Below, piece by piece: positions 1 to 5,659 of a DNA stretch of 7,095 bases; the first letter of the stretch is position 1; every line of letters starts with the position of its first letter. The stretch lies in contig JAUWBP010000048.1 in the NCBI GenBank assembly GCA_030601665.1, positions 1 to 7,095 on the forward strand. Reading direction: 5' to 3'. The notes under the pieces were generated by a model. The model was not told where the DNA came from and did no database searches. It saw only the letters and a program-made list of their open reading frames with translations. Both the position numbers and the translations under genes were made by a program. This stretch comes from Hadesarchaea archaeon (GTDB lineage Archaea > Hadarchaeota > Hadarchaeia > Hadarchaeales > Hadarchaeaceae).

Positions 1-132
1 GGAACCGGAAATAAGACAATTTTAGTAATGCGGAAGATGGCAGACGAAGGAAAACTGAAGCTGAAAATAACTCATAACAATTATACTACAACAATTGAAT
101 GGCTCCTGCCAGAGGTCGAAAACAAAAAATAA
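1..132 (+). CDS. 3' end of an unrecognised protein gene (partial, cut by the window edge)
   Basis: Frame 1 is open from the first base through 43 codons to a TAA at 130-132; the other two plus frames hit stops within the first 31 bases. The encoded tail is basic and hydrophilic, containing MRKMADEGKLKLKI and ending TIEWLLPEVENKK. It reads like a genuine soluble C-terminus, but 43 open codons can also arise by chance. I recognise no family. An internal ATG at 28 could start a 34-residue ORF, but an open frame running in from outside the window is the simpler reading. The gene converges on alba: the two stop codons are about 21 bases apart. No T-tract follows this stop on the plus strand, so its own terminator is not evident. 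Confidence 0.5.
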   Translation, partial: GTGNKTILVMRKMADEGKLKLKITHNNYTTTIEWLLPEVENKK

Positions 133-169
133 AAAAAAGGAGCGCGGAAGGGTTTACTTACCCCTTCCG
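123..169 (-). terminator. Hairpin plus T-tract terminator of alba
   Basis: A perfect 8-bp stem (CGGAAGGG at 145-152 with CCCTTCCG at 162-169) has a 9-nt loop. On the minus strand it is followed, after a short CGCTCC spacer, by eight consecutive T and then a second T-rich stretch (the A-rich bases 123-138 of the plus strand). The alba stop codon (154-156) lies in the loop, so the hairpin overlaps the end of the coding sequence. Archaeal RNA polymerase terminates mainly on U-rich tracts; the hairpin may add to this or protect the 3' end. The T-tract is only on the minus strand, so the element serves alba rather than the convergent gene. Confidence 0.6.
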
Positions 170-483
170 AGCACTATTTCGACGGTCGAAACATTGGTCG
201 CGCCACGATCGCCTTGAAGTACTTCGGTTCCAATCGAAATGTTTCGCACGACTAAACCCTGCAAGAAGCGATTCCTGGTGATTTCTGCAACGTCGACGGC
301 CCTGCTAATCGCTTGACCTCGTGCCTTGAGGATGACATCACCGGTCCCCATGTTGAACTGCGTTATCACTGCCAATACGTAGTTCATCACGGGCTTTATC
401 CCGATAAAAACCACGTTCTCTGCAGTTGATTTTTCCTTCGCTGCAGGTTTCTCTTCAGTCACAGCAGGTTTTTCTTCAGCCAT
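154..483 (-). CDS. albA: Alba family DNA/RNA-binding chromatin protein
   Basis: Small dimeric nucleic-acid-binding protein that coats and bridges archaeal DNA and also binds RNA. The 109 residues show a charged, low-complexity N-terminus (about 1-22), then the compact Alba fold. Family landmarks are KPVMNYVLA (30-38), the KARGQAIS strand-helix (53-60), RAVDVAEITRNRFL (61-74) and the C-terminal strand STVEIVL. K30 matches the conserved DNA-contacting lysine (K17 of Sulfolobus Alba). The preceding residue, where the regulated K16 sits in Sulfolobus, is isoleucine here. The tail holds two tandem heptapeptides (EEKPAVT, EEKPAAK) not found in the short Sulfolobus protein. The start is supported by a strong ribosome site at 493-499. 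The gene lies 119 nt downstream of the isoprenoid operon in the same direction, probably with its own promoter, as expected for an abundant protein. Confidence 0.95.
   Translation of the reverse strand: MAEEKPAVTEEKPAAKEKSTAENVVFIGIKPVMNYVLAVITQFNMGTGDVILKARGQAISRAVDVAEITRNRFLQGLVVRNISIGTEVLQGDRGATNVSTVEIVLGRGK
436..477 (-). repeat. 21-bp imperfect tandem repeat coding for the Alba N-terminal tail
   Basis: Two adjacent 21-nt units (477-457 and 456-436 on the minus strand) match at 16 of 21 positions and encode EEKPAVT and EEKPAAK. The repeat keeps the reading frame and looks like an old in-frame duplication that lengthened the charged, probably disordered tail. Confidence 0.6.
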
Positions 484-492
484 TGTACCTTG

Positions 493-499
493 CCTCCTC
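493..499 (-). promoter_or_regulatory. Strong Shine-Dalgarno site of alba
   Basis: GAGGAGG on the minus strand with a 9-nt spacer to the ATG at 483. It fixes the alba start and implies a leader rather than a leaderless transcript. Confidence 0.75.
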
Positions 500-528
500 T
501 TGTTTGGTCATGCGTTTCTAATCAGAGC

Positions 529-543
529 TTGAAATACTTTTCG
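529..543 (-). promoter_or_regulatory. Candidate BRE/TATA promoter of alba
   Basis: On the minus strand, CGAAAA followed by GTATTTCAA resembles a purine-rich BRE plus an AT-rich TATA element. Centred about 50 nt before the ATG, it would place the transcript start near 507, giving a leader of about 24 nt that contains the Shine-Dalgarno site. The TATA match is imperfect; the call rests mostly on the spacing. Confidence 0.35.
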
Positions 544-602
544 ATACCCATAATAGTCGTGGTCATGATCGCTTTCACTTAATTCCCTGCCGGATCTGAT
601 CT

Positions 603-986
603 TCACTCTACTTCAACTGTTGCTCCGTCCGCATCAACCACTAGTTTGTCCCCTGTCTTGATCTTGTTGATGTCAATTCCATCGACGCAGGGTATCCCAG
701 CTAAGATGACTCCCGTCGCCACGATCGTCTCAGTTTCTTTATTCACGATTGCGGCGGGGGCAACTCCGTTTTTCTTCAATCCATAAATCACGTATGACCC
801 AACCGTGGAGCCCTTCCCTTGAGGGAAAACCAAGATTTTATCCTTCACCGATTTGCCCTCGAGCTCGTGTCCCTTCTCGATGACCACGCCAGTCTTCGGG
901 TCAATCCCGCCGTAGAAACCTATCGGCTCCCTAGAAACTATTGCCTCACCTTTCGCTTTTCCTAGGCTAATCGTCCGACCCTTCAT
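603..986 (-). CDS. AcnX-type phosphomevalonate dehydratase, small (swivelling-domain) subunit
   Basis: Small subunit of the aconitase-X enzyme that dehydrates (R)-5-phosphomevalonate to trans-anhydromevalonate 5-phosphate in the archaeal mevalonate pathway. The 127-residue length is normal for the stand-alone DUF126 swivel domain. Landmarks are the N-terminal RTISLGKAKGEA strand, GGIDPKTGVV (26-35), the conserved FPQGKGSTVGS loop (54-64), whose serine is thought to serve in catalysis, and the C-terminal GIPCVDGID and GDKLVVDADGATVEV segments. Its ATG overlaps the TGA of the large-subunit gene by 4 nt (ATGA at 983-986), which points to translational coupling and a 1:1 complex; a GGAGG site at 997-1001 lies 10 nt upstream. 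Some AcnX homologues act on hydroxyproline derivatives in bacteria, but the flanking mevalonate kinase and UbiD genes make the isoprenoid role far more likely. Confidence 0.9.
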   Translation of the reverse strand: MKGRTISLGKAKGEAIVSREPIGFYGGIDPKTGVVIEKGHELEGKSVKDKILVFPQGKGSTVGSYVIYGLKKNGVAPAAIVNKETETIVATGVILAGIPCVDGIDINKIKTGDKLVVDADGATVEVE

Positions 987-2170
987 GCGCTTAGTCCCTC
1001 CAACAAATCGTCGAGGCTCTTGAACACGACCTGTTGCTTACAGAACCCAGGAAGATAGTTTGCAGCCTTTCCCGAGTTGACCCCAGTGATCTTGTAGCCC
1101 ATTCGCTCGATGGGAGAGACCACGGTGCAAGTGTCGGCCACCACCTTTCCCCCGGCTTTTTCTATAATTTCGGTGAAGCCCATGCGAGTCGCGGCCTCCT
1201 TGGTGACGCGGGAGGTGCAAATCCAAAGAGGTTTTCGGAGGTGTTTTCCTTCAAGCTTGCAGGCGAGCGTGGCTATTTCCTTCAGCGAAGCATGGGGGCA
1301 GCCTAAGATGACGATGTCTGGATCCTTCCCGGTGTTCAGCGCCTTGTAGGTTCCGCGTAGCTCCCGTTCACCCACATCAATCGTTTCGAGCCCTTCAGTA
1401 TTCATGATATCAGCTTCCGGAGTCAAGCCCTCCGCATGATACAGCGCCACGGCACCCGACGCGGCCATCGCGGCCCCCAGTGCCTTCAATTGGTCGACAT
1501 CCGCATGCTCGATTCCCTTGAAATACGGGATTCCCTTCTTGACGAGCTTCCCGACGTGGTAGCCCAGGGCACCGAAATCCGAGTTGTCCTTCAGCTCGGC
1601 ACTGACTTTCACCACCACGCTCGGCTTTCGGTTCCCGTCCAGATGCAACCCGTAGTTTGGAGTCACCCCGCAGAGCGCCGCGGCCAGTGCGGATGGCCCC
1701 CCTTCCCGGTTCGTGCGCGCCCCGATCACCGAGTTAGCGAACGAGACCGCGGACGACTCGGACCAAGCGATGTGCTCTCCGAAGCGCGGCAGGTTCCCCA
1801 CGAGGTATGGGGTGCAAGTGGCGGTCATCATTATACCCATTTTCTTGAAGGCGTCCATTATCTGCAGCTGCTTCTCCGCAAAATCCTCGGGAAAACCTAG
1901 CTCTTTCCAGTCCACGAGATCCATGCCAGGTGGGTTCAAGGTGGTGGGGACTCGGACCTTCGCTCCCTTGCCCGCCATATCTTCTAGGAACTCTAGCCCT
2001 GGGTCTCCAATCGACTTGTAAGAAACACCCGCGACCTGGACAGATCCCACTGAAATCATGCGGTCGGCGCCGTAGATGTCTCCCAAGCGCGCGAGCAGGC
2101 GAAACATCCGCTCGAGGACTTCTCCCTGTTCCCCTGCCAACATCTGCTCCTGTTCTTTCGTCAGGTACAT
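983..2170 (-). CDS. AcnX-type phosphomevalonate dehydratase, large (Fe-S catalytic) subunit
   Basis: Catalytic subunit of the archaeal phosphomevalonate dehydratase, a cytosolic iron-sulfur enzyme of the aconitase superfamily. At 395 residues it has the usual AcnX large-subunit length. Recognisable segments are the N-terminal LAGEQGEVLERMFRLL helix, SVQVAGVSYK (43-52), TLNPPGMDL (77-85), TATCTPYLVGN (116-126), WSESSAVSFANSVIGARTNREG (136-157), ILGCPHASLKE (288-298) and VADTCTVVSP (344-353). C119, C291 and C348 sit in the three conserved blocks and are the probable cluster ligands; this is inferred from the family pattern. The gene starts 31 nt after the UbiD-type gene with only a weak ribosome site, so translation may depend on upstream ribosomes. 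It overlaps the small-subunit gene by 4 nt. Three-enzyme context makes a phosphomevalonate substrate much more likely than the proline-derivative substrates of bacterial AcnX. Confidence 0.92.
   Translation of the reverse strand: MYLTKEQEQMLAGEQGEVLERMFRLLARLGDIYGADRMISVGSVQVAGVSYKSIGDPGLEFLEDMAGKGAKVRVPTTLNPPGMDLVDWKELGFPEDFAEKQLQIMDAFKKMGIMMTATCTPYLVGNLPRFGEHIAWSESSAVSFANSVIGARTNREGGPSALAAALCGVTPNYGLHLDGNRKPSVVVKVSAELKDNSDFGALGYHVGKLVKKGIPYFKGIEHADVDQLKALGAAMAASGAVALYHAEGLTPEADIMNTEGLETIDVGERELRGTYKALNTGKDPDIVILGCPHASLKEIATLACKLEGKHLRKPLWICTSRVTKEAATRMGFTEIIEKAGGKVVADTCTVVSPIERMGYKITGVNSGKAANYLPGFCKQQVVFKSLDDLLEGLSA
997..1001 (-). promoter_or_regulatory. Shine-Dalgarno site of the AcnX small subunit
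   Basis: GGAGG on the minus strand inside the end of the large-subunit gene, 10 nt before the ATG at 986. Together with the ATGA overlap it supports this start and coupled translation of the two subunits. Confidence 0.6.
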
Positions 2171-2201
2171 TCTGCCACTAGCTGAAATTTTTTCCTTTTT
2201 A

Positions 2202-3476
2202 TCACGTCAAGTAATCCTTCACATTCAATTTCATGGGGAGCTCCGGCTTCTTGAAATCCTTCGGGTCTCTCCCCGCGGGTATGGTCAGGTCGAAACCCAT
2301 CTTGGTTGTCTCGCGGGTCTCTAGGTCCGAAGAGGGATCGAGCGAGGACCCCTTCTCCTTTTTAGTGACGATATCCCGATCACCTTGGAATCGCGTGGCC
2401 ATCGCCCACTCTATTTCGTTCGAGTTGTGGATGTCGATATCGTCGTCTACCACCCACACATGTTTCAGCGACTTGTGCCCGCGAAAAGCTGCTTCTATCG
2501 CCTTTCTCCCATCGTCCGGATTTTTCTTCTTTATACTTACGACAGCGTGCAACCACGAACAGCCTCCCGGAGTTATCAAAACGTCCTTGCACTCGCAGAC
2601 CTTGCTGACCGCGCGAAATATCGTGGGCTCGCGTGGCATTCCCATCAGGAACTTGTGCTCGAGGGCACCCGGGAGTAACGCTTGGTAAATGGGATTCTTC
2701 TTCACGAATATTTTCTTTATTTTTGCCACCCGCTGCTTTCTCACGATGTCCGGCGTTTCCGTCAGGTCAAGAAAAGGTCCCTCGTCACGCATTTCATCAG
2801 TCATTTCGGCTATCATGATTATCTCAGATTCTGGAACCTTGTGTTCTCCTAGTTCAATCAAATTTGTTTCCGCCAAAGCGTTCGCTATGCTCAGCTCACT
2901 TTTCCCGAGTTCTGCGGAAACTGCGGAGGCCACCAAAACCGGCATGGGGTTCCCTATGCAGATCGCAAACTCTCGGTCCCCCCGCTTCAGAAATTCATCG
3001 AAATGTCTGGGTAATATCCTTATCACGACTTTGTCTTTTCCTATGACCATCATTCGGTGATACGAAGCATTGAGGCCAAGCTCCGGGTTCTTCGCCACAA
3101 CGATGCTCGAGGAGATGTAGGGTCCGCCATCCAATGAATAGTGTATGAGTATAGGGAGCTTTGTCAGGTCAACATCGATCTCCTCGTAATCTTTCCCATC
3201 CACCACCTTTGGTTCCTTTGGGTGGTCAACAGCTTCCGTCAACTTGCTTATTATTTCGTCCTGTTCGATGCCCAATCCCAGCGCGATCAACTCTCTAGAT
3301 GAGCAGATGTTCGCCACCACGGGCATCGAAGACCCTTTGGCCTGCTCGAACAGGACAGGCTTCCCATCCAGCATCTTCATCAGGGTTGCCATCTCGTACT
3401 TGACATCCACTGGCCGCTTGATCCTCACCAAAAGCCCCCGCTTATCCAACTTATCGACGAACTCTCGCAGATTCAT
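2202..3476 (-). CDS. UbiD-family decarboxylase, probable anhydromevalonate phosphate decarboxylase
   Basis: Member of the UbiD family of prenylated-FMN-dependent decarboxylases. In this operon the expected reaction is decarboxylation of trans-anhydromevalonate 5-phosphate to isopentenyl phosphate. The 424 residues span the whole family fold: an N-terminal domain starting NLREFVDKLDKRG, a cofactor-binding core with NASYHRMMVIG (136-146) and CIGNPMPVLVASA (173-185), the catalytic EGPFLD segment (232-237), and a C-terminal TIFRAVSKV...TPGGCSWLHAVVSI and WVVDDDIDIHN region (341-351). By alignment from memory to fungal Fdc1, N136 and R141 match its cofactor/substrate Asn and Arg, E232 matches E277, and D237 stands at the E282 position. 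The start lies 4 nt after the mevalonate kinase stop, with GGTGA overlapping that stop. A flavin prenyltransferase (UbiX/Pad1 type) must be encoded elsewhere. A generic aromatic UbiD role is possible but unlikely here. Confidence 0.9.
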   Translation of the reverse strand: MNLREFVDKLDKRGLLVRIKRPVDVKYEMATLMKMLDGKPVLFEQAKGSSMPVVANICSSRELIALGLGIEQDEIISKLTEAVDHPKEPKVVDGKDYEEIDVDLTKLPILIHYSLDGGPYISSSIVVAKNPELGLNASYHRMMVIGKDKVVIRILPRHFDEFLKRGDREFAICIGNPMPVLVASAVSAELGKSELSIANALAETNLIELGEHKVPESEIIMIAEMTDEMRDEGPFLDLTETPDIVRKQRVAKIKKIFVKKNPIYQALLPGALEHKFLMGMPREPTIFRAVSKVCECKDVLITPGGCSWLHAVVSIKKKNPDDGRKAIEAAFRGHKSLKHVWVVDDDIDIHNSNEIEWAMATRFQGDRDIVTKKEKGSSLDPSSDLETRETTKMGFDLTIPAGRDPKDFKKPELPMKLNVKDYLT

Positions 3477-3480
3477 TGAA

Positions 3481-4407
3481 TCACCCTATTTTCGTCCTCA
3501 GGACTTCAAAGCCCTTCTTCTCCATCGCTCTTGCCACCTTCTCCTGCAAATCTTCCCCCGGGGTGAGGGCTACCATGTTCCCCCCGAGGCCCCCTCCGGT
3601 CATTTTTGCCCCGATGGCACCTTGCTCTCGTGCCAAGTCGACCAAGAAGTCGAGTTCCTTGCACGAAACTTCGATCTCCTGCAACAGCTTGTGATTTTCA
3701 TTCATCAATTTTCCAACCGCCTTCAAATCGTAACTCTCCAAAGCTTTCCGAGCTTCGTGTGCCAAGTCCTCCGCTTCTTTAAATATCTTGCCGTGTTTTT
3801 CCGGATATTTTTCCTTCCGCTCGCGAACCCCCGCGACCGCCGCTTTCGTGTTGGCGACGAGCCCGGTGTTCCCCACCACGATCTCGATGGGGCGCTCCAG
3901 CTTCATCCGCTCGATCACGTTCGGGGTTCCCCTCACGAACCAAATTAGCCCTCCGTAGGTCGCCGCGGTGTTGTCGATTCCAGAGGGGGTTCCGTGATAT
4001 CCCTTCTCGCCCTCGTAAGCGAGCTCGTTAATCCGATCGTCCGAGAGGCCCAAGTTGAACTCATCTGATAAGGCTCGTGCGATCGCCGTGCAAGAGGCGG
4101 CACTCGCCCCGATTCCGCTTGCCGCAACCAAATCTCCTTTGAGGGTAATTTTGATTTGGTTTCGCGTCGTGTCAATTCCAGCGGCTTTCAAAATTCTCTC
4201 CATCGAGTCCTTTTGCTGCTCAAGCTTTTCCTCCTTGTACCCGGGAGTGGCCTTCCTTTGATCGTCTATGACCCAGCCCGTGCCCTCGAAAGGTTCCACG
4301 GTTGCGGTTGTCGCTCGATCAACCGCTGATACAATCGAGGGTATGTTATAAACAGTGAAGTGTTCGTTAAACAAAATTACCTTTCCAAATCCGCTGCCTT
4401 TCCCCAT
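3481..4407 (-). CDS. mvk: Mevalonate kinase (GHMP family)
   Basis: GHMP-superfamily kinase that phosphorylates (R)-mevalonate to mevalonate 5-phosphate with ATP, the step before the AcnX dehydratase encoded downstream. The 308 residues match archaeal mevalonate kinase length. All three GHMP motifs are visible: motif 1, GKVILFNEHFTVY (8-20), with K9 and E15; the glycine-rich phosphate loop, AASGIGASAAS (95-105); and motif 3, GAKMTGGGLGGNMVAL (266-281). HGTPSGIDNT (138-147) carries D145, the expected catalytic base. The motifs differ in detail from textbook enzymes: FNEH instead of FGEH, VYN instead of VYG, and GIGAS instead of GLGSS. This is therefore a divergent branch, and another GHMP substrate cannot be excluded from sequence alone; the operon context strongly favours mevalonate. 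A GGAGGGG ribosome site in the 15-nt gap after the PH-domain gene supports the ATG at 4407. Confidence 0.88.
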   Translation of the reverse strand: MGKGSGFGKVILFNEHFTVYNIPSIVSAVDRATTATVEPFEGTGWVIDDQRKATPGYKEEKLEQQKDSMERILKAAGIDTTRNQIKITLKGDLVAASGIGASAASCTAIARALSDEFNLGLSDDRINELAYEGEKGYHGTPSGIDNTAATYGGLIWFVRGTPNVIERMKLERPIEIVVGNTGLVANTKAAVAGVRERKEKYPEKHGKIFKEAEDLAHEARKALESYDLKAVGKLMNENHKLLQEIEVSCKELDFLVDLAREQGAIGAKMTGGGLGGNMVALTPGEDLQEKVARAMEKKGFEVLRTKIG

Positions 4408-4412
4408 CGCCG

Positions 4413-4419
4413 CCCCTCC
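4413..4419 (-). promoter_or_regulatory. Shine-Dalgarno site of mevalonate kinase
   Basis: GGAGGGG on the minus strand in the 15-nt gap between the PH-domain gene and the kinase gene, 5 nt from the ATG at 4407 (7 nt counting only GGAGG). It shows the kinase is translated as an internal operon gene. Confidence 0.65.
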
Positions 4420-4422
4420 GAA

Positions 4423-5037
4423 TTACTTCTCCACGGCTTTCCTTATCTTCTTCAGCTCTTTCAGCATCTCCGAGCCGATGTCGGACGCTGCAGCCCTGGG
4501 CATTCCGAAAAGGGGTCTTCCCCTCACGAGCCCGATTATCGCGTCCCTTATCTCCACGAAATCCGGCACGCCCCAGATAGATGCTTCAGCACCTCTAGCG
4601 CCCGGACCAGCAGTCCCGCCCATCCTGCCAGTATAGCCAGCTGTATGTACCTGCACGGAGCCGATGCCAAAACGCCTCGATATCGGCCCCTGGATGACAT
4701 CGACCGACATCACGCGCGCATAAGGGACAACGTGCTTCATCTTCCACCAAACTCCCCTCTCCACCATCACCTCGTCTTCCTTCAACGTGTAGGAGATCGA
4801 GCCATAGTACTTTGGGATCCAATAAGCTAGGAAACCAAGAATCGCGAGCACTATGATTAGAGGTATAAGGAGGTATCCCCAACCTACTTGCCATACCTCA
4901 GGGGCATAGGTATACACTGCCCAAATCGGCAGCAAAGTTACAATCAATGGTACGATCGCCACGAGTCCGAGGTATATGAAGTAAACTCTTTTCAAATTTG
5001 GATTAGGGACGAATTTTTCCCCGACCTTCAATTGCAT
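4423..5037 (-). CDS. Two-helix membrane protein with bacterial PH (YdbS/DUF304-like) domain
   Basis: The 204-residue protein has a short cytosolic N-terminus (1-16), two strongly hydrophobic segments (about 17-42 and 51-74) that form a membrane hairpin, and then a bPH2-type domain. The domain runs from about 80 to 160: YTLKEDEVMVERGVWWK (83-99), the VVPYARVMSVDVIQGPISRRFGIGSV core (103-128) and VQVHTAG, followed by a Gly-rich loop (139-149) and a domain-closing PDFVEIRDAI helix. The C-terminus ends in a basic amphipathic helix (LKELKKIRKAVEK). Members of this family sit in the membrane with the PH domain in the cytosol; their biochemical role is generally unknown. It is the first gene of the mevalonate operon, 15 nt before mevalonate kinase, which suggests a link to membrane lipid or isoprenoid supply, but nothing in the sequence proves that. 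No ribosome site precedes the start, consistent with a near-leaderless transcript. Confidence 0.85.
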   Translation of the reverse strand: MQLKVGEKFVPNPNLKRVYFIYLGLVAIVPLIVTLLPIWAVYTYAPEVWQVGWGYLLIPLIIVLAILGFLAYWIPKYYGSISYTLKEDEVMVERGVWWKMKHVVPYARVMSVDVIQGPISRRFGIGSVQVHTAGYTGRMGGTAGPGARGAEASIWGVPDFVEIRDAIIGLVRGRPLFGMPRAAASDIGSEMLKELKKIRKAVEK

Positions 5038-5062
5038 CCCTATTTAGAGAAAACTGCACGTT

Positions 5063-5070
5063 GTTAAAAG
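5063..5070 (-). promoter_or_regulatory. Candidate TATA box of the isoprenoid operon
   Basis: CTTTTAAC on the minus strand, in the 55-nt gap between the yjjX-like stop and the PH-domain gene. It is centred about 30 nt before the ATG at 5037, which predicts a transcript start only a few bases from the start codon. The absence of a ribosome site there agrees. The upstream bases (GATATT) are a poor BRE, and readthrough from the yjjX-like gene is also possible. Confidence 0.4.
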
Positions 5071-5092
5071 AATATCGATTGGATGGAATTCA

Positions 5093-5641
5093 TTACCTGA
5101 GTTTAGGCAGGCCGTACAAGCTCGCCCTCATCCTTGGCAACATCGCCATGAAAACCGCTTGCTCAGTTAACCGGGTTCGGGCCAGCCTACCGCGGGAAAG
5201 GTAGCCTATGGCCCCCATGCGCTGGCCTATTCGCTTGATGCCCGACAAGCGCCCCATCGCCTCGCTCACCTCTCGCTTGCGAACGATGACTTCCTCGGTC
5301 ACTTCGAGCGGATACTCGAAGCCGCTGCCGTGGCCGAGCGTGAGGTTGCCTTCGCGGTCGAAAATCGCACACCACTGGACATCGACAAAGCCCGAACGCG
5401 TGCGAGGGGCGGGCGCGAGCCCAGCCTCGATCCCGACGCCGAAATCATAGCTACCAGCCTTCAACGCTTGTTCGGCTCTCGAAGTTGCTCCTTCGATGAT
5501 TTGAGCTTGATCTAAAGGCTGCGCGAAGGGCTTCTCGACTCTAATCCCCTTGACCCGTACGCGTCCTACGAGCGAGCGAAGTACGTTCCGCGTCGCCCTC
5601 AACTTCACCGGGTTCTTTGAACCAACTGCTATTTGTAACAT
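5093..5641 (-). CDS. yjjX: Inosine/xanthosine triphosphatase (YjjX/DUF84 family)
   Basis: House-cleaning phosphatase that hydrolyses non-canonical purine nucleoside triphosphates such as ITP and XTP, keeping deaminated bases out of nucleic acids. The 182 residues cover the complete family. The N-terminal substrate-binding VGSKNPVKLRA (6-16) is followed by the PLDQAQIIEGATSRAEQAL segment (42-60), the conserved GVGIEAGL (68-75), the GHGSGFEYP segment (103-111), and a C-terminal IGYLSRGRLARTRLTEQAVFMAMLP block (145-169). The RRMGAIGYLSRGR-type loop and the QAV helix are typical. The gene is transcribed with the isoprenoid operon but is separated from it by 55 nt containing a possible promoter, so co-transcription is uncertain. 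The ATG at 5641 has only a weak AAGGT-like upstream site and a well-placed TATA-like element, suggesting a leaderless start. Confidence 0.88.
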   Translation of the reverse strand: MLQIAVGSKNPVKLRATRNVLRSLVGRVRVKGIRVEKPFAQPLDQAQIIEGATSRAEQALKAGSYDFGVGIEAGLAPAPRTRSGFVDVQWCAIFDREGNLTLGHGSGFEYPLEVTEEVIVRKREVSEAMGRLSGIKRIGQRMGAIGYLSRGRLARTRLTEQAVFMAMLPRMRASLYGLPKLR

Positions 5642-5644
5642 CGT

Positions 5645-5659
5645 CCAACCTTAGCTTGG
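5645..5659. repeat. 15-bp near-palindrome between TATA box and start of the yjjX-like gene
   Basis: CCAACCTTAGCTTGG reads as two 7-bp arms around a central T, with one mismatched pair (positions 5 and 11 of the 15). It sits 4-18 nt before the yjjX-like ATG, where a bound protein would block initiation. It may be an operator; the sequence shows only the symmetry. Confidence 0.4.

Noticed and set aside
99..281. 60-codon plus-strand ORF
   Set aside because: It runs antisense through the alba 3' end and terminator; the Alba family match on the other strand is clear.
484..602. Possible box C/D guide RNA between alba and the AcnX small subunit
   Set aside because: On the minus strand an ATCATGA resembles box C and a CTGA lies downstream, but box C has a mismatch, no internal D'/C' pair is visible, and the spacing of about 50 nt is unremarkable.
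1436..1900. 154-codon plus-strand ORF
   Set aside because: Lies wholly antisense to the AcnX large subunit, with His/Arg-rich composition typical of a shadow frame.
2171..2201. Terminator between the UbiD-type and AcnX large-subunit genes
   Set aside because: The minus strand carries A-runs here rather than a T-tract and there is no convincing stem, so it reads as an ordinary operon gap.
3244..3948. 234-codon plus-strand ORF
   Set aside because: Antisense across the junction of the UbiD-type and mevalonate kinase genes; its protein resembles no family I know and both minus-strand genes are well supported.
4360..4830. 156-codon plus-strand ORF
   Set aside because: Antisense to mevalonate kinase and the PH-domain gene; no recognisable domain.
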